The notes beneath the pieces are model-generated. The model did not search any database. It worked only from the letters and a program-made list of their open reading frames with translations, and was not told the DNA's origin. DNA of 64,000 bases, taken from NCBI RefSeq assembly GCF_015234355.1, contig NZ_JADGMV010000001.1, positions 248,001 through 312,000 on the forward strand, read 5' to 3'. Both the position numbers and the translations under genes were made by a program. Each line of letters opens with the position of its first letter. Within the stretch, counting starts at the first letter, position 1. Shown one piece after another: positions 11,185 to 19,703 of the stretch. This DNA is from Psychrobacter sp. NG25 (lineage in GTDB: Bacteria; Pseudomonadota; Gammaproteobacteria; Pseudomonadales; Moraxellaceae).

Positions 11185-12144
11185 TTACTCTGCCGCTGTC
11201 TTTTCCACATTAATGGTTTTTTGCTCATTGAGCTTATCGACAATCGTCATCACTGATGAGTCACTCAAGTCTATCGTTCTAATCGGGAATGGAATATTTA
11301 CACCTGCTGCATCTAGCGCGAGTTTAATCTCTACAAATACTTGGTGAATAGAGGCAACTTTATGAGCTTGCGTGCCATCCTCAATAAACCAACGTACCAT
11401 CAAATCTATCGTTGAATCTCCAAAACCTGTCGCAATCACGCTCGGCTCAGCTTTCTTTGACACGCTATCTGCCCTATCCAACGCTTTTAAAATCTCAGCT
11501 TTTGCCGCTTCGATATCATCTTCATAACCAATACCCACTGCCAGCTGTAACCGGCGCTGCTTATAGGCGGTATTGACCGTCAACGCTGAGGTATATAAGT
11601 CAGAGTTTGGAATAACGACTTGCCGACCATCATAGGTTTTTATGGTGGTTGCACGGATTTTAATATCCTCAACTGTCCCTTCATACTCTCCTGAGACAAT
11701 CTGATCACCAATACGAAATGGCTCTGAGATGAGTAGCAAAATACCAGACAGCAAATTTTGAAAAATATCTTTGAACGCAAAACCAATAGCGACGGAACCG
11801 ATACCAAGTGCACCGATTAGCTTGGCAGGAGTAAATTCTGGAACAGCTATCACCATAGCTATCATAAAGCCTACGAAGATAATTAAAGCACCACCTACTC
11901 GCTGAAATACTTTGACCAAGTTCTGATGCCGTCTGCGACTGCCTAATATTTTATAGACGATTTTTTTGAAGAGTATCGACAAAAACCAAAAGATTAAGAC
12001 AACGATAATCGAAGCGACAAAATACGGAATACGCTCGACAAAACCAATAAATATGCCATTCGCAGAATCAATAATACTTTGATACGTTAGTGCAGCGGTC
12101 GTTGGCTCTGTACCTGCTATCGTTTCTGCCTCAGAGGTTGGCAT
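11185..12144 (-). CDS. mscS: Small-conductance mechanosensitive channel (MscS family)
   Basis: 319 residues; AAAGGAG lies about 10 nt before the ATG. Three membrane segments are visible: about 40-62, 82-105 and the pore helix 110-140, whose GALGIGSVAIGFAFKD pattern is the Gly/Ala packed helix of MscS. The following LLISEPFRIGDQI and EGTVEDIKIRATTIKTYDGR stretch is the beta domain, then VVIPNSDLY and a cytoplasmic alpha/beta domain. Such channels release solutes during hypo-osmotic shock. Length is a little above E. coli MscS (286). It converges with the cytochrome c' gene. Confidence 0.93.
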   Translation of the reverse strand: MPTSEAETIAGTEPTTAALTYQSIIDSANGIFIGFVERIPYFVASIIVVLIFWFLSILFKKIVYKILGSRRRHQNLVKVFQRVGGALIIFVGFMIAMVIAVPEFTPAKLIGALGIGSVAIGFAFKDIFQNLLSGILLLISEPFRIGDQIVSGEYEGTVEDIKIRATTIKTYDGRQVVIPNSDLYTSALTVNTAYKQRRLQLAVGIGYEDDIEAAKAEILKALDRADSVSKKAEPSVIATGFGDSTIDLMVRWFIEDGTQAHKVASIHQVFVEIKLALDAAGVNIPFPIRTIDLSDSSVMTIVDKLNEQKTINVEKTAAE

Positions 12145-12191
12145 CTAGGTGTCACTCCTTTGGTTGGTCATATCGATCATTGTATTTATTA

Positions 12192-12216
12192 ATAAGTATT
12201 CGCAACGAATACTTAT
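12192..12216. other. Perfect inverted repeat between gloA and mscS
   Basis: An 11-bp perfect stem (ATAAGTATTCG / CGAATACTTAT) with a 3-nt loop, 32 nt after the gloA stop and 48 nt before the mscS start. There is only a short AT-rich tail on the - strand. It may be a weak gloA terminator or an operator for mscS. Confidence 0.6.
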
Positions 12217-12247
12217 CAAATATTCAAAGCTTTCAAACGCTTAAAAC

Positions 12248-12829
12248 TTAGCCCATCAAGTCAGCTTGTACAATCTCAATCCAGTAGCCATCGACATCTT
12301 TGATAAATGCTATATTTTTCATGCTGCCATCTTCTGGACGCTTCTTGAATTCGACGTTATTTTTATCAAACCAAGCCACCGCTTCATCCAGACTCGGCAC
12401 GCTAAAGCAGATATGACCAAAACCCTGTGGATCTTGGTTACCATCATGATAGCTAAAATCAGCTTTGGTTTCGGTACCGTAGTTATGAGTCAACTCTAAG
12501 ATACCGCGCTGACGAAATGCAAAGATTTCTAAATCATCACCAGCAGGCAGGTTGTCTCGCTCACTCTCCGTTAGCTTGGCTAAAAAGTATAAATCAAAAC
12601 CCATGTCAGGGAATTTTTTTACTGCTAGCAACGTCATTCCAAGAACGCCCGTATAGAACGCTAATGACTTGGCAGGATCTTTTACCCGTAGCATCGTATG
12701 GTTGAATGTAAAGCCAGTCGTCTGACCTGAAATAGGCTGAACACCATCGGTATTTACGCTGCTAGTCGGCTGAGCTATAAGTGATTCGTTATTATTATCG
12801 GTGGCTGAGCCATTATTTGATAGAGACAT
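12248..12829 (-). CDS. gloA: Lactoylglutathione lyase (glyoxalase I)
   Basis: 193 residues from the ATG at 12829, which follows AGGA at good spacing; the longer frame to 12922 crosses a terminator and is rejected. GloA isomerises the methylglyoxal-glutathione hemithioacetal to S-lactoylglutathione. The four metal ligands are visible: His44 in NHTMLRVKD, Glu in ILELTHNYG, His in GFGHICFSV and Glu in YWIEIVQ. About 40 polar Asn/Ser-rich residues precede the glyoxalase domain, unlike the 135-residue E. coli enzyme; the longer FYLAK-containing form resembles the Zn-type eukaryotic/Pseudomonas class. A strong terminator separates it from the upstream carbonic anhydrase gene. Confidence 0.93.
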   Translation of the reverse strand: MSLSNNGSATDNNNESLIAQPTSSVNTDGVQPISGQTTGFTFNHTMLRVKDPAKSLAFYTGVLGMTLLAVKKFPDMGFDLYFLAKLTESERDNLPAGDDLEIFAFRQRGILELTHNYGTETKADFSYHDGNQDPQGFGHICFSVPSLDEAVAWFDKNNVEFKKRPEDGSMKNIAFIKDVDGYWIEIVQADLMG

Positions 12830-12860
12830 AATTATCCTAATATTGACAAAATATAGAGTT

Positions 12861-12896
12861 AAAAAAACAAGCGCGTAAAGGCTTTTTACGCGCTTG
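12861..12896 (-). terminator. Strong terminator between can and gloA
   Basis: On the - strand a perfect 12-bp stem CAAGCGCGTAAA / TTTACGCGCTTG is followed directly by seven T. It lies after the carbonic anhydrase stop and only about 32 bp before the gloA start, so gloA expression depends on read-through or a promoter inside this gap. Confidence 0.9.
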
Positions 12897-12982
12897 ACTC
12901 TCTTATCATAATAAAAAATCACGAAAGGATTGAGAGGATTTTGTAATAGTGCCTATTTGATATGGCCGATTTAGATGATTTA

Positions 12983-13621
12983 TTAGCTGTCTAAGAACCG
13001 TACCTTGCCTGTCTCTAAATCATACTCTGCACCAACGACTAGTAACTGACCACTATTGGTCAAGTCTTCTAGTGCACGTGAGCCATGCTTAAGTTGGCTA
13101 ACCGACATACGTACGTTGGCACGGATAGAGCGATCAACTAGCTCGTCGGCATCGACGTCTTGACCATTAGCAGTCGCCAATTCATGCAGGTTATAAACAC
13201 TTGGACGGATGCGATCTACGATGGACTGCAAATTGGGCGAGTAGTTTGTTTCAGGGTTAATGAGGGTTTCTACGCAGGCCGTAACCGCACCGCAATGTGA
13301 ATGTCCAAGCACGACAACCAACTTGGTACCGAATTTTTCGGCCGCAAATTCAATCGAGCCAATCTGTGATGGTGCTACTACGTTACCAGCGACTCGAATC
13401 ACGAACAAATCACCCAAGCCTTGATCAAATACAATCTCAACCGGTACACGTGCGTCCGAGCAACCCAAAATAATAGCCAAAGGATCTTGGTCTTTGACCA
13501 ACTCCGGACGCCTTTGCATCATCGGATCAGTATTGCTCAAGCTATCAACGTAGCGTGCATTTCCTTCTTTCAAAAGCTCAAGGGCTTCTTGACCTGTTTT
13601 TGGGCGCGTATTGTTCGGCAT
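12983..13621 (-). CDS. can: Beta-class carbonic anhydrase
   Basis: 212 residues, AAAGGA correctly placed before the ATG. It interconverts CO2 and bicarbonate in the cytoplasm. Zinc and catalytic residues are all present: C54, D56 and R58 in GCSDARVP, then H107 and C110 in GHSHCGAV. Length and the RVAGNVV segment match the Can/CynT type. It reads towards gloA, from which it is insulated by a terminator. The 690-bp region upstream carries a Correia-like element beyond its likely promoter. Confidence 0.95.
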   Translation of the reverse strand: MPNNTRPKTGQEALELLKEGNARYVDSLSNTDPMMQRRPELVKDQDPLAIILGCSDARVPVEIVFDQGLGDLFVIRVAGNVVAPSQIGSIEFAAEKFGTKLVVVLGHSHCGAVTACVETLINPETNYSPNLQSIVDRIRPSVYNLHELATANGQDVDADELVDRSIRANVRMSVSQLKHGSRALEDLTNSGQLLVVGAEYDLETGKVRFLDS

Positions 13622-14010
13622 AAGATATCCTTTATCATCAATAATATTAGAGTTATAAGCTGTTTAAATTGGATCTAGAATTAAGCTCACTCAGTCTACT
13701 ATCTGTAGTAATTTTGCTCACCTCTCTAGTATCCAAGTCATATTTAACTGGCTATATTCAAACACAAATCGACTAAATAACTGACTAGTCACTATTAGGT
13801 ACTGACAGGCCAATTATATTGGTCTACCACAGAGTAATTGTATAGGAATACCGCTTAAAAAATGATAAAAAACTTTGTATTAATGTCGCTATATGACGTA
13901 ATTATTGCTAGCTGACCCAAATCATAGAACTAAAACCTCCTTACCAAATGTCCTAAATAGGCTTGCCAGCAATTAGAACTGAAAAGCTCATAATGAAAAT
14001 CCTTCCTATC
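13622..14010. other. Intergenic region upstream of can
   Basis: Divergent region between can (-) and potABC (+). A small palindrome (GGCCAAT-TAT-ATTGGTC, 13808-13824) is the only structured feature before the Correia-like element. No gene seen. Confidence 0.4.
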
Positions 14011-14011
14011 A

Positions 14012-14118
14012 TATAGTTGATTCAATCTAAAAGAGAGGCAAGGCAACCGAGTGCAGATGTATATGTAATACTTTAAGCGAGGTTAACGCTATTACTCTTT
14101 TATAGTGGATTGACTATA
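14012..14118 (+). mobile_element. Correia-like miniature element, intact copy
   Basis: A 107-bp element starting TATAGTTGATT and ending GGATTGACTATA, with imperfect terminal inverted repeats of about 24 bp (19 of 24 matching). The inner part has CAAGGCAACCGAG and AAGCGAGGTTAACGC. A second copy of exactly 107 bp lies at 53862-53968. The TATA-bounded ends, length class and inner AAGGC..GAG / GCGAGG..AACGC pattern resemble Neisseria Correia (CREE/NEMIS) elements as I remember them. It encodes no protein and would be moved in trans. It sits between can and potABC. Confidence 0.85.
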
Positions 14119-14186
14119 CCTTTGTCTCTCAAGTATTGTCACTCACGTAACTTATGATGAACTTGCATTAATTTATATCAAGGGTT

Positions 14187-14195
14187 TGTTATAAT
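14187..14195 (+). promoter_or_regulatory. Extended -10 promoter for potABC
   Basis: TGT-TATAAT about 115 nt before potA and 69 bp after the Correia-like element; no good -35. Confidence 0.45.
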
Positions 14196-14310
14196 ACGTG
14201 GCAACCAGACTAAATCTATCCCCATAGCTTACACCCACACCAAATGACTTTGACCACAGTATCCTAAATGAATGGCCATACTGCGATGTTAGATGCTTAG
14301 GAAAAATATT

Positions 14311-15564
14311 ATGACCATCCCGCTGCTCAATACGCACAAAACCTCTGCATCACCTCATGATGACAAGGTGCTGCTGCAACTGACTGGTCTAAAAAAAACC
14401 TACGATCAAACTGAAGTATTAAAAGACATCAACCTCGACATTCAACATGGTGAGTTTTTGACACTGCTTGGCCCTTCAGGCTGCGGTAAGACAACCTTGC
14501 TACGCTTGATTGCAGGCTTTGAGCAGCCAAACGCTGGTGCCATTCATTTAGATGGTGTACAGATGGCAGGGTTGCCTGCGGATAAGCGTCCGGTCAATAC
14601 GGTGTTTCAACAGTATGCGTTGTTTCCTCATATGACCGTCGCCCAAAACGTGGCTTATAGCCTTAAACTTAAAAAAATACCGAAAGATGAGATTAAGACA
14701 CGTGTACGCGAGATGCTCGCAATGGTGCAGTTAGAACATTTAGCCAATCGTAAACCGCAAGATTTATCGGGTGGTCAACAGCAGCGCGTTGCCATTGCGC
14801 GTGCCGTGATTAATCGTCCTAAACTGCTGTTACTCGATGAGCCATTATCTGCGCTCGATCACAAACTGCGTCTGCAGATGCAGTCTGAGCTTAAGCGTCT
14901 ACAACGTGAGCTGGGCATCACTTTTGTATTTGTCACCCACGATCAAGAAGAAGCGCTATCGATGTCAGATCGTATCGCAGTGATGAAAGACGGCACCTTT
15001 CAGCAAATCGGCACGCCTATCGAGATTTATGAAACGCCTGCTAATTTGTTCACAGCCAAATTCATCGGTGAGACCAATCTATTTAAAGCAGAAGTAAAAG
15101 GTGTCTATCCCAATCAGCCAGATCGTGATGGCAAACTTACCAATGGACGTATTGAAGTAGAAGTTTGCGAGGCACAAGCTCAAGATGGCCCAACCAGCTT
15201 ACGTAATTTACGCCGTCCTAATTTTGCCAATGATGTGCAAGTCGGCGACATCGTAAACTTACTCCTGCGCCCAGAAGACTTAAGAGTTTACGATCCACAA
15301 GATAACGAACATGTTGGACTGTTTGGCCGAGTGATTGAAAGTAACTATAAAGGCAGCACGCTCGACTCGATTATTGAGCTAGCAAACGGTCATATTATTA
15401 AAGCCTCTGAATTCTTTGACGAAGATGACCCAAGCTTTGATTATAAGCTGAACGAAGCTGTCAAAGTCTCATGGGTAGACGGCTGGGAATGGGTATTGCC
15501 AGAAGACTCTACTGAGCCAAATAAAGGTGGAGACCATACAAGCGTACAAAAGGATGCCAGCTAA
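14311..15564 (+). CDS. potA: Polyamine ABC transporter ATP-binding protein
   Basis: 417 residues from the ATG at 14311 (AGGA about 10 nt upstream); the ATG at 14293 has no ribosome site. The ABC domain has Walker [10 protein letters not shown] (about 54-62), Q-loop, signature [14 protein letters not shown], Walker [14 protein letters not shown] and a switch His in VTHDQEEA. The C-terminal third (from about 235) is the TOBE domain, with a longer than usual insert around 260-300. PotA energises spermidine/putrescine uptake. It overlaps potB by one base (TAATG) and heads a three-gene operon that lacks a periplasmic binding protein gene. Polyamine specificity is inferred from overall similarity to PotA. 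Confidence 0.9.
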   Translation: MTIPLLNTHKTSASPHDDKVLLQLTGLKKTYDQTEVLKDINLDIQHGEFLTLLGPSGCGKTTLLRLIAGFEQPNAGAIHLDGVQMAGLPADKRPVNTVFQQYALFPHMTVAQNVAYSLKLKKIPKDEIKTRVREMLAMVQLEHLANRKPQDLSGGQQQRVAIARAVINRPKLLLLDEPLSALDHKLRLQMQSELKRLQRELGITFVFVTHDQEEALSMSDRIAVMKDGTFQQIGTPIEIYETPANLFTAKFIGETNLFKAEVKGVYPNQPDRDGKLTNGRIEVEVCEAQAQDGPTSLRNLRRPNFANDVQVGDIVNLLLRPEDLRVYDPQDNEHVGLFGRVIESNYKGSTLDSIIELANGHIIKASEFFDEDDPSFDYKLNEAVKVSWVDGWEWVLPEDSTEPNKGGDHTSVQKDAS

Positions 15565-16442
15565 TGGCAGGTCACAGCTTAGGCAGCAAAAGTCCTTTTC
15601 GTACCGCAACGCTATGGCTTATTTGGGGTTGGTTACTGATATTCGCGCTACTGCCAAATATCTTGGTCATCGCGGTCAGTTTTTTGACCCGCGATAGCAG
15701 TGCTTTTATTAGCCTACCCGTCAGTATCGACAGCTATGCACGCATGATTGATCCGCTCTATTTTGGCGTATTTATTCATTCATTATGGATGGCAGGCATC
15801 ACGACTATCATTTGCTTATTACTTGGCTACCCTTTTGCATGGCTTATATCTAGAGCAAAAACCCGTTGGCAACCACTGCTGATGATGCTATTAATACTAC
15901 CGTTTTGGACCAACTCTCTGGTGCGTACTTATGCACTCAAGTTGCTGTTTGCCAATAATGGTTTAATCAATAAGTCACTGCTTGCGATAGGCGTCATCGA
16001 TACTCCTATCGATATCCTATATACACAAGGTGCAGTGATAGCTGGTCTGACGTATTTACTATTTCCATTTATGGTATTGCCGTTATATGCCGTGTTTACT
16101 GACTTGCGTCAGGACATGCTACTGGCATCACAAGATTTGGGTGCCTCCAAGACGCAGACTTTTTGGCATATCGTACTACCATTGACGACGCCGGGCATCA
16201 TTTCAGGAGTGCTCTTAGTCTTGCTGCCAGCAATGGGAATGTTCTATGTCGCCGACATCTTGGGTGGTTCACGCAACCTATTAGTCGGAAATATCATCAA
16301 AAACCAGTTTTTGGATGCGCGCGATTGGCCATTTGGCGCTGCAGCCAGCGTATTATTGACCCTCGCTATGGCCGTGCTGTTACTGGCCTATCGCGCCAGT
16401 AGTCGCCGCATTGGCAAGACTGATTTCAGTGAGGTGGCCTAA
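15564..16442 (+). CDS. potB: Polyamine ABC transporter permease
   Basis: 292 residues, start overlapping the potA stop by one base, with AAGGA in the end of potA. It is an inner-membrane permease with about six hydrophobic segments. The cytoplasmic EAA loop that docks on the ATPase is DLGASKTQTFWHIVLPLTTPG. The LILPFWTNSLVRTYA segment is typical of the PotB/PotH family. It overlaps potC by one base. Transport partner assignments follow from the operon. Confidence 0.92.
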   Translation: MAGHSLGSKSPFRTATLWLIWGWLLIFALLPNILVIAVSFLTRDSSAFISLPVSIDSYARMIDPLYFGVFIHSLWMAGITTIICLLLGYPFAWLISRAKTRWQPLLMMLLILPFWTNSLVRTYALKLLFANNGLINKSLLAIGVIDTPIDILYTQGAVIAGLTYLLFPFMVLPLYAVFTDLRQDMLLASQDLGASKTQTFWHIVLPLTTPGIISGVLLVLLPAMGMFYVADILGGSRNLLVGNIIKNQFLDARDWPFGAAASVLLTLAMAVLLLAYRASSRRIGKTDFSEVA

Positions 16443-17230
16443 TGTCTCATTCGCGTACAACGAAAATTGGCAGTATCGCAGCCAAAGGCTACCTCAGCCT
16501 GATTTATGCCCTGCTATACCTACCCATCATTGTTTTGGTGGTGATGTCATTTAACAAATCAAAGATTGGCTACAACTGGGGCGGCTTCAGCCTAAAGTGG
16601 TATGAATCACTATTTAATAACCAAGCCATGCTAGATGCATTTTGGCATTCTATCGTATTAGGGCTGGTCGCTGCGACCGTCTCAACTTTGATAGGTACGC
16701 TCACCGCTTTGGCACTACACCGTTATAATTTCCGTGGTAAAGGCTTGCTAAACGGGCTGCTGTTCGTACTGATGATGTCACCTGAAATTGTATTGGCCAT
16801 CTCATTATTAGCGCTATTCTTATTAATTGGTCTGCAATTAGGATTTGTCTCGCTGCTATTGGCTCACATTACTTTTTGTCTGCCCTTTGTTGTGATTACC
16901 GTTTTTGCGCGATTGAGTAGTCTAGACGAGCGATTGATGGAAGCGGCACGCGACTTGGGTGCCAATGAGTCAACGATGGTACGTACCGTGCTCATTCCTG
17001 TTATTTTACCAGCGGTGATGGCAGGCTGGTTACTCGCCTTTACGTTGTCATTGGATGATGTGGTGGTTTCAACGTTTGTCACTGGTCCAAGCTATGAGAT
17101 TTTACCGTTACGAATTTATTCTATGGTACGGGTAGGACTCAAACCAGAAGTCAATGCTATCGGTACATTGCTACTGGCTGCTTCTTTAATCTTGGTTATC
17201 ATCTCGCAGTTGCTGTTACGTAGGCGCTAG
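16442..17230 (+). CDS. potC: Polyamine ABC transporter permease
   Basis: 262 residues with GAGG eight bases before the ATG. Second inner-membrane subunit with about six hydrophobic segments; opening YALLYLPIIVLVVMSFN and the EAA loop AARDLGANESTMVRTVLIPV fit PotC/PotI. Its last residues (LLRRR) are basic and cytoplasmic. No potD/potF-type binding protein gene follows: metR is next, on the same strand 121 bp later. Confidence 0.92.
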   Translation: MSHSRTTKIGSIAAKGYLSLIYALLYLPIIVLVVMSFNKSKIGYNWGGFSLKWYESLFNNQAMLDAFWHSIVLGLVAATVSTLIGTLTALALHRYNFRGKGLLNGLLFVLMMSPEIVLAISLLALFLLIGLQLGFVSLLLAHITFCLPFVVITVFARLSSLDERLMEAARDLGANESTMVRTVLIPVILPAVMAGWLLAFTLSLDDVVVSTFVTGPSYEILPLRIYSMVRVGLKPEVNAIGTLLLAASLILVIISQLLLRRR

Positions 17231-17351
17231 TTTACCGCTGCCAATCTGACATCGCTAGTTTGGCACTGTTTATTAATACCAAGCTTTGAATGAAAGTCAG
17301 CGCTATATCTATTATAATGAATTTTTCTCACCTTCGCGGTTAGGTTATCTT

Positions 17352-18242
17352 ATGCTAGAGCTCCGTCACCTCAACACCCTAACCGCGCTACGAGCGCATG
17401 GTTCACTCGCTGCTGCTGCCGATGAGCTGCATGTCACAGCTTCAGCGGTCTCACATCAGTTGAAAGAGCTAGAGAACTACTACGATATCAACTTGGTCAA
17501 TCGTCGTACACGCCCGCTTACCTTTACCCCTGCTGGCAAGACAGTACTGGCATTGGCAGATAGTATAATGCCACAAGTTACCCGCACTAAATCCAACCTT
17601 AAGCGCCTAGCACATGGTCAAGCGGGTAGACTACGCCTAGCATCTGAGTGTCATAGCTGCTTTGATTGGCTCATGCCGATACTCAATCATTATCGTCGTG
17701 AATGGTCAGATGTAGAGCTGGATTTTGCCACAGGGTTTGAACCTGAGCCGCATCATCTGCTCATGGAAGGTGACATTGATTTATTGATTACCACCAGTGA
17801 TTTACCGATAGACGGTATCAGTTATCAGCCGCTGTTTGAGTACGAGAGTCGCTTGGTACTGTCGCCCACGCATGATTTGGCAGCACAAGAATTTATTGAA
17901 CCCAGTGATTTGACTGAAGAAACCTTAATTGCTTATCCAGTAGAGGCCAAGCGTCTCGATATTATCGCCAACTTTATGACGCCTGCACAGGTGAGCTTTG
18001 AGAATGTTCGTACCACAGAACTAACAGCAATGCTCATTCAGCTGGTCGCTAGTGAACGCGGAGTTGCTGCATTGCCTGATTGGGTCGTCGCGGAATATGA
18101 GAAAAAAGGTTGGGTCGTCTCGCGGAAGTTGGGTGTAGGTGTACATTGTCAGCTGTATGCAGCGACGCGTACCTCAAGCCAAGACACAGCATACATGCAA
18201 GGGTTTGCGAATTTACTAGAAGGGATAGTGAAGCCGTTGTAG
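17352..18242 (+). CDS. metR: LysR-family regulator, MetR-like
   Basis: 296 residues from the ATG at 17352 (AGG eight bases upstream; the upstream extension is not MetR-like). The N-terminal helix-turn-helix is LRHLNTLTALRAHGS... with ASAVSHQLKELE. The effector domain carries ASECHSCFDWLMP, which matches the IECHSCIQWLTP segment I remember from E. coli MetR, the homocysteine-responsive activator of methionine genes, and the later ALPDWVV also fits. Usual targets metE/metH are not in this window and no divergent gene is present. MetR identity is strong by motif; its targets here are unknown. Confidence 0.85.
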   Translation: MLELRHLNTLTALRAHGSLAAAADELHVTASAVSHQLKELENYYDINLVNRRTRPLTFTPAGKTVLALADSIMPQVTRTKSNLKRLAHGQAGRLRLASECHSCFDWLMPILNHYRREWSDVELDFATGFEPEPHHLLMEGDIDLLITTSDLPIDGISYQPLFEYESRLVLSPTHDLAAQEFIEPSDLTEETLIAYPVEAKRLDIIANFMTPAQVSFENVRTTELTAMLIQLVASERGVAALPDWVVAEYEKKGWVVSRKLGVGVHCQLYAATRTSSQDTAYMQGFANLLEGIVKPL

Positions 18243-18440
18243 GTTCATTACTGATTACTTTCTTATAGTTATAAAATATTAGTCACTTTTTCATATCGTA
18301 ACGAATGTTATGGTAAATGATGGTTCCCTAGTGAGGACTTGAATTTTAGGCTGTAGGCTAATGGTATCATCGGTCTAATTCATTGAAATAGTTACAGTGT
18401 ACTTAATAGTGTGCATCCTATGCACAATCAGGAAGCAATT

Positions 18441-19163
18441 ATGTTTAATACTAAAGCAGTATGGTTATGCAACTATAACAATTTTGATGTGACAGAAACT
18501 TATGATATCGATGCAACGTTACCAGCTATTTTCGATGCTGTGCAATTTTATAATCTTGAAAAGAAGAAAAAATCTGGTGTAAGGACTAAAGCTGAAGACC
18601 AAGAGTATAAAAGAATTATTAGCGAAGGTTTAGAGTTTCGAACAAATTGGTACAAGGGTGAATATATCAGTGAAGATAATATGCCTAAAAAAATCTTTAT
18701 TTATCCTGAAAGAGAAATGCCTAAATCGGATGAGTTGATGTTTAAAATAATAAATGGCTATTTACTATTTAGTCAACAGTGCTATGACATCATCAATCAG
18801 TTCACGCTAGGCGCTACGCATTTTAGTCAAGTATATATTTATGATATTGAGACAGAGGAACTAAAATCGCAGACGCCTTATTACTTTATTAATATCGCAG
18901 AGACGCGTGACTATCTAAATACTGAAGACAGTAAAGGGGTTAAAGAAAACTCTTATGCTCCAAAACTACCCACGCATTCTATATGGGAACCAACCGATGA
19001 TGATATTCAACTGAATACTACTGCACAAGAGTGTGAGGTGGACGTATGGCATGACTCTGTCTTACGAAAATCTTTATTTTTCTCAGACGAGTTGGTCAGC
19101 GCCTTAGTGGCATCAGGGACAAAGCAACAAGCGCTCGCTTTGATTCGTTGCGTCGTCAAATAG
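18441..19163 (+). CDS. Imm11-like (DUF1629) immunity protein, orphan
   Basis: 240 residues from the ATG at 18441, after AGGAAG at good spacing. The C-terminal part DVWHDSVLRKSLFFSDELVSAL...SGTKQQALALIRC resembles the Imm11/DUF1629 ending in which a W-x-SdxL(F)vSdel pattern recurs; the middle has NQFTLGATHFSQVYIYDIE. Imm11 proteins protect against polymorphic or contact-dependent toxins. No toxin or secretion gene is near. Base composition is AT-richer than its neighbours and Lys/Tyr-rich at the N-terminus, suggesting recent gain. Family call is from remembered motif shape and is moderate; it could be an unrelated hypothetical protein. Confidence 0.55.
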   Translation: MFNTKAVWLCNYNNFDVTETYDIDATLPAIFDAVQFYNLEKKKKSGVRTKAEDQEYKRIISEGLEFRTNWYKGEYISEDNMPKKIFIYPEREMPKSDELMFKIINGYLLFSQQCYDIINQFTLGATHFSQVYIYDIETEELKSQTPYYFINIAETRDYLNTEDSKGVKENSYAPKLPTHSIWEPTDDDIQLNTTAQECEVDVWHDSVLRKSLFFSDELVSALVASGTKQQALALIRCVVK

Positions 19164-19263
19164 TTATTTTATAGATTGAGTTCAATGATATTAACAATCA
19201 AAATACACTGTTATTGGTGAACTGCTTCTAGCAAACCACTAAACGATTAATATCTATCAACGG

Positions 19264-19635
19264 CTACAAAACCAACTTAAAGAAATAAAACCCCAGCGCG
19301 GTTGCCAGTAATGTTAACCCAACATGTAAACCGATAAGCGCCAATCCTGCTAGCAAACGGCCATCATTCACAAAGGTAAAAACCTCCGCGCTAAAGGTAC
19401 TAAAGGTCGTCAGGCCGCCTAAAAACCCAGTGATGACAAACAGTCTCACGTTGTCAGATAAGCCAGTACCCATTCGTCCGAACCATACTAGCGCTAGCCC
19501 TATCAGCAGTCCACCCAAGACATTTGCGCCCAATGTACCGAGCGGTATCCAATGGTGCAACGGATTAAAGCGCGCAAGCCACCCTCGCAAACACGCGCCA
19601 AATGCGGCGCCCAAACCAATCGCAATCCACTGCAT
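19264..19635 (-). CDS. crcB: Fluoride exporter CrcB/Fluc
   Basis: 123 residues, AAGGA well placed. A small dual-topology channel with four hydrophobic segments; the family signature [10 protein letters not shown] (73-82), an early [12 protein letters not shown] motif (9-20) and a conserved Asn in TLGANVLGG (34-42) are present. It lets fluoride leave the cytoplasm. It starts 68 bp after tsaD and is probably cotranscribed. I looked for a fluoride riboswitch in that gap and saw none. Confidence 0.95.
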   Translation of the reverse strand: MQWIAIGLGAAFGACLRGWLARFNPLHHWIPLGTLGANVLGGLLIGLALVWFGRMGTGLSDNVRLFVITGFLGGLTTFSTFSAEVFTFVNDGRLLAGLALIGLHVGLTLLATALGFYFFKLVL

Positions 19636-19703
19636 AGCTCATCCTTACTTTAGATAATTTTCATGAGCATCAACATGGACATGAGGCCCAATCAATAGCA
19701 TCT

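Noticed and set aside
10517-14255. Shared 15-mer TTTGACCACAGTATC before the cytochrome c' gene and before potA
   Set aside because: One or two 15-base matches are expected by chance in a window this long, and the positions relative to the genes differ.
19636-19703. Fluoride riboswitch before crcB
   Set aside because: Only 68 bp separate crcB from tsaD and the conserved riboswitch pattern is missing.
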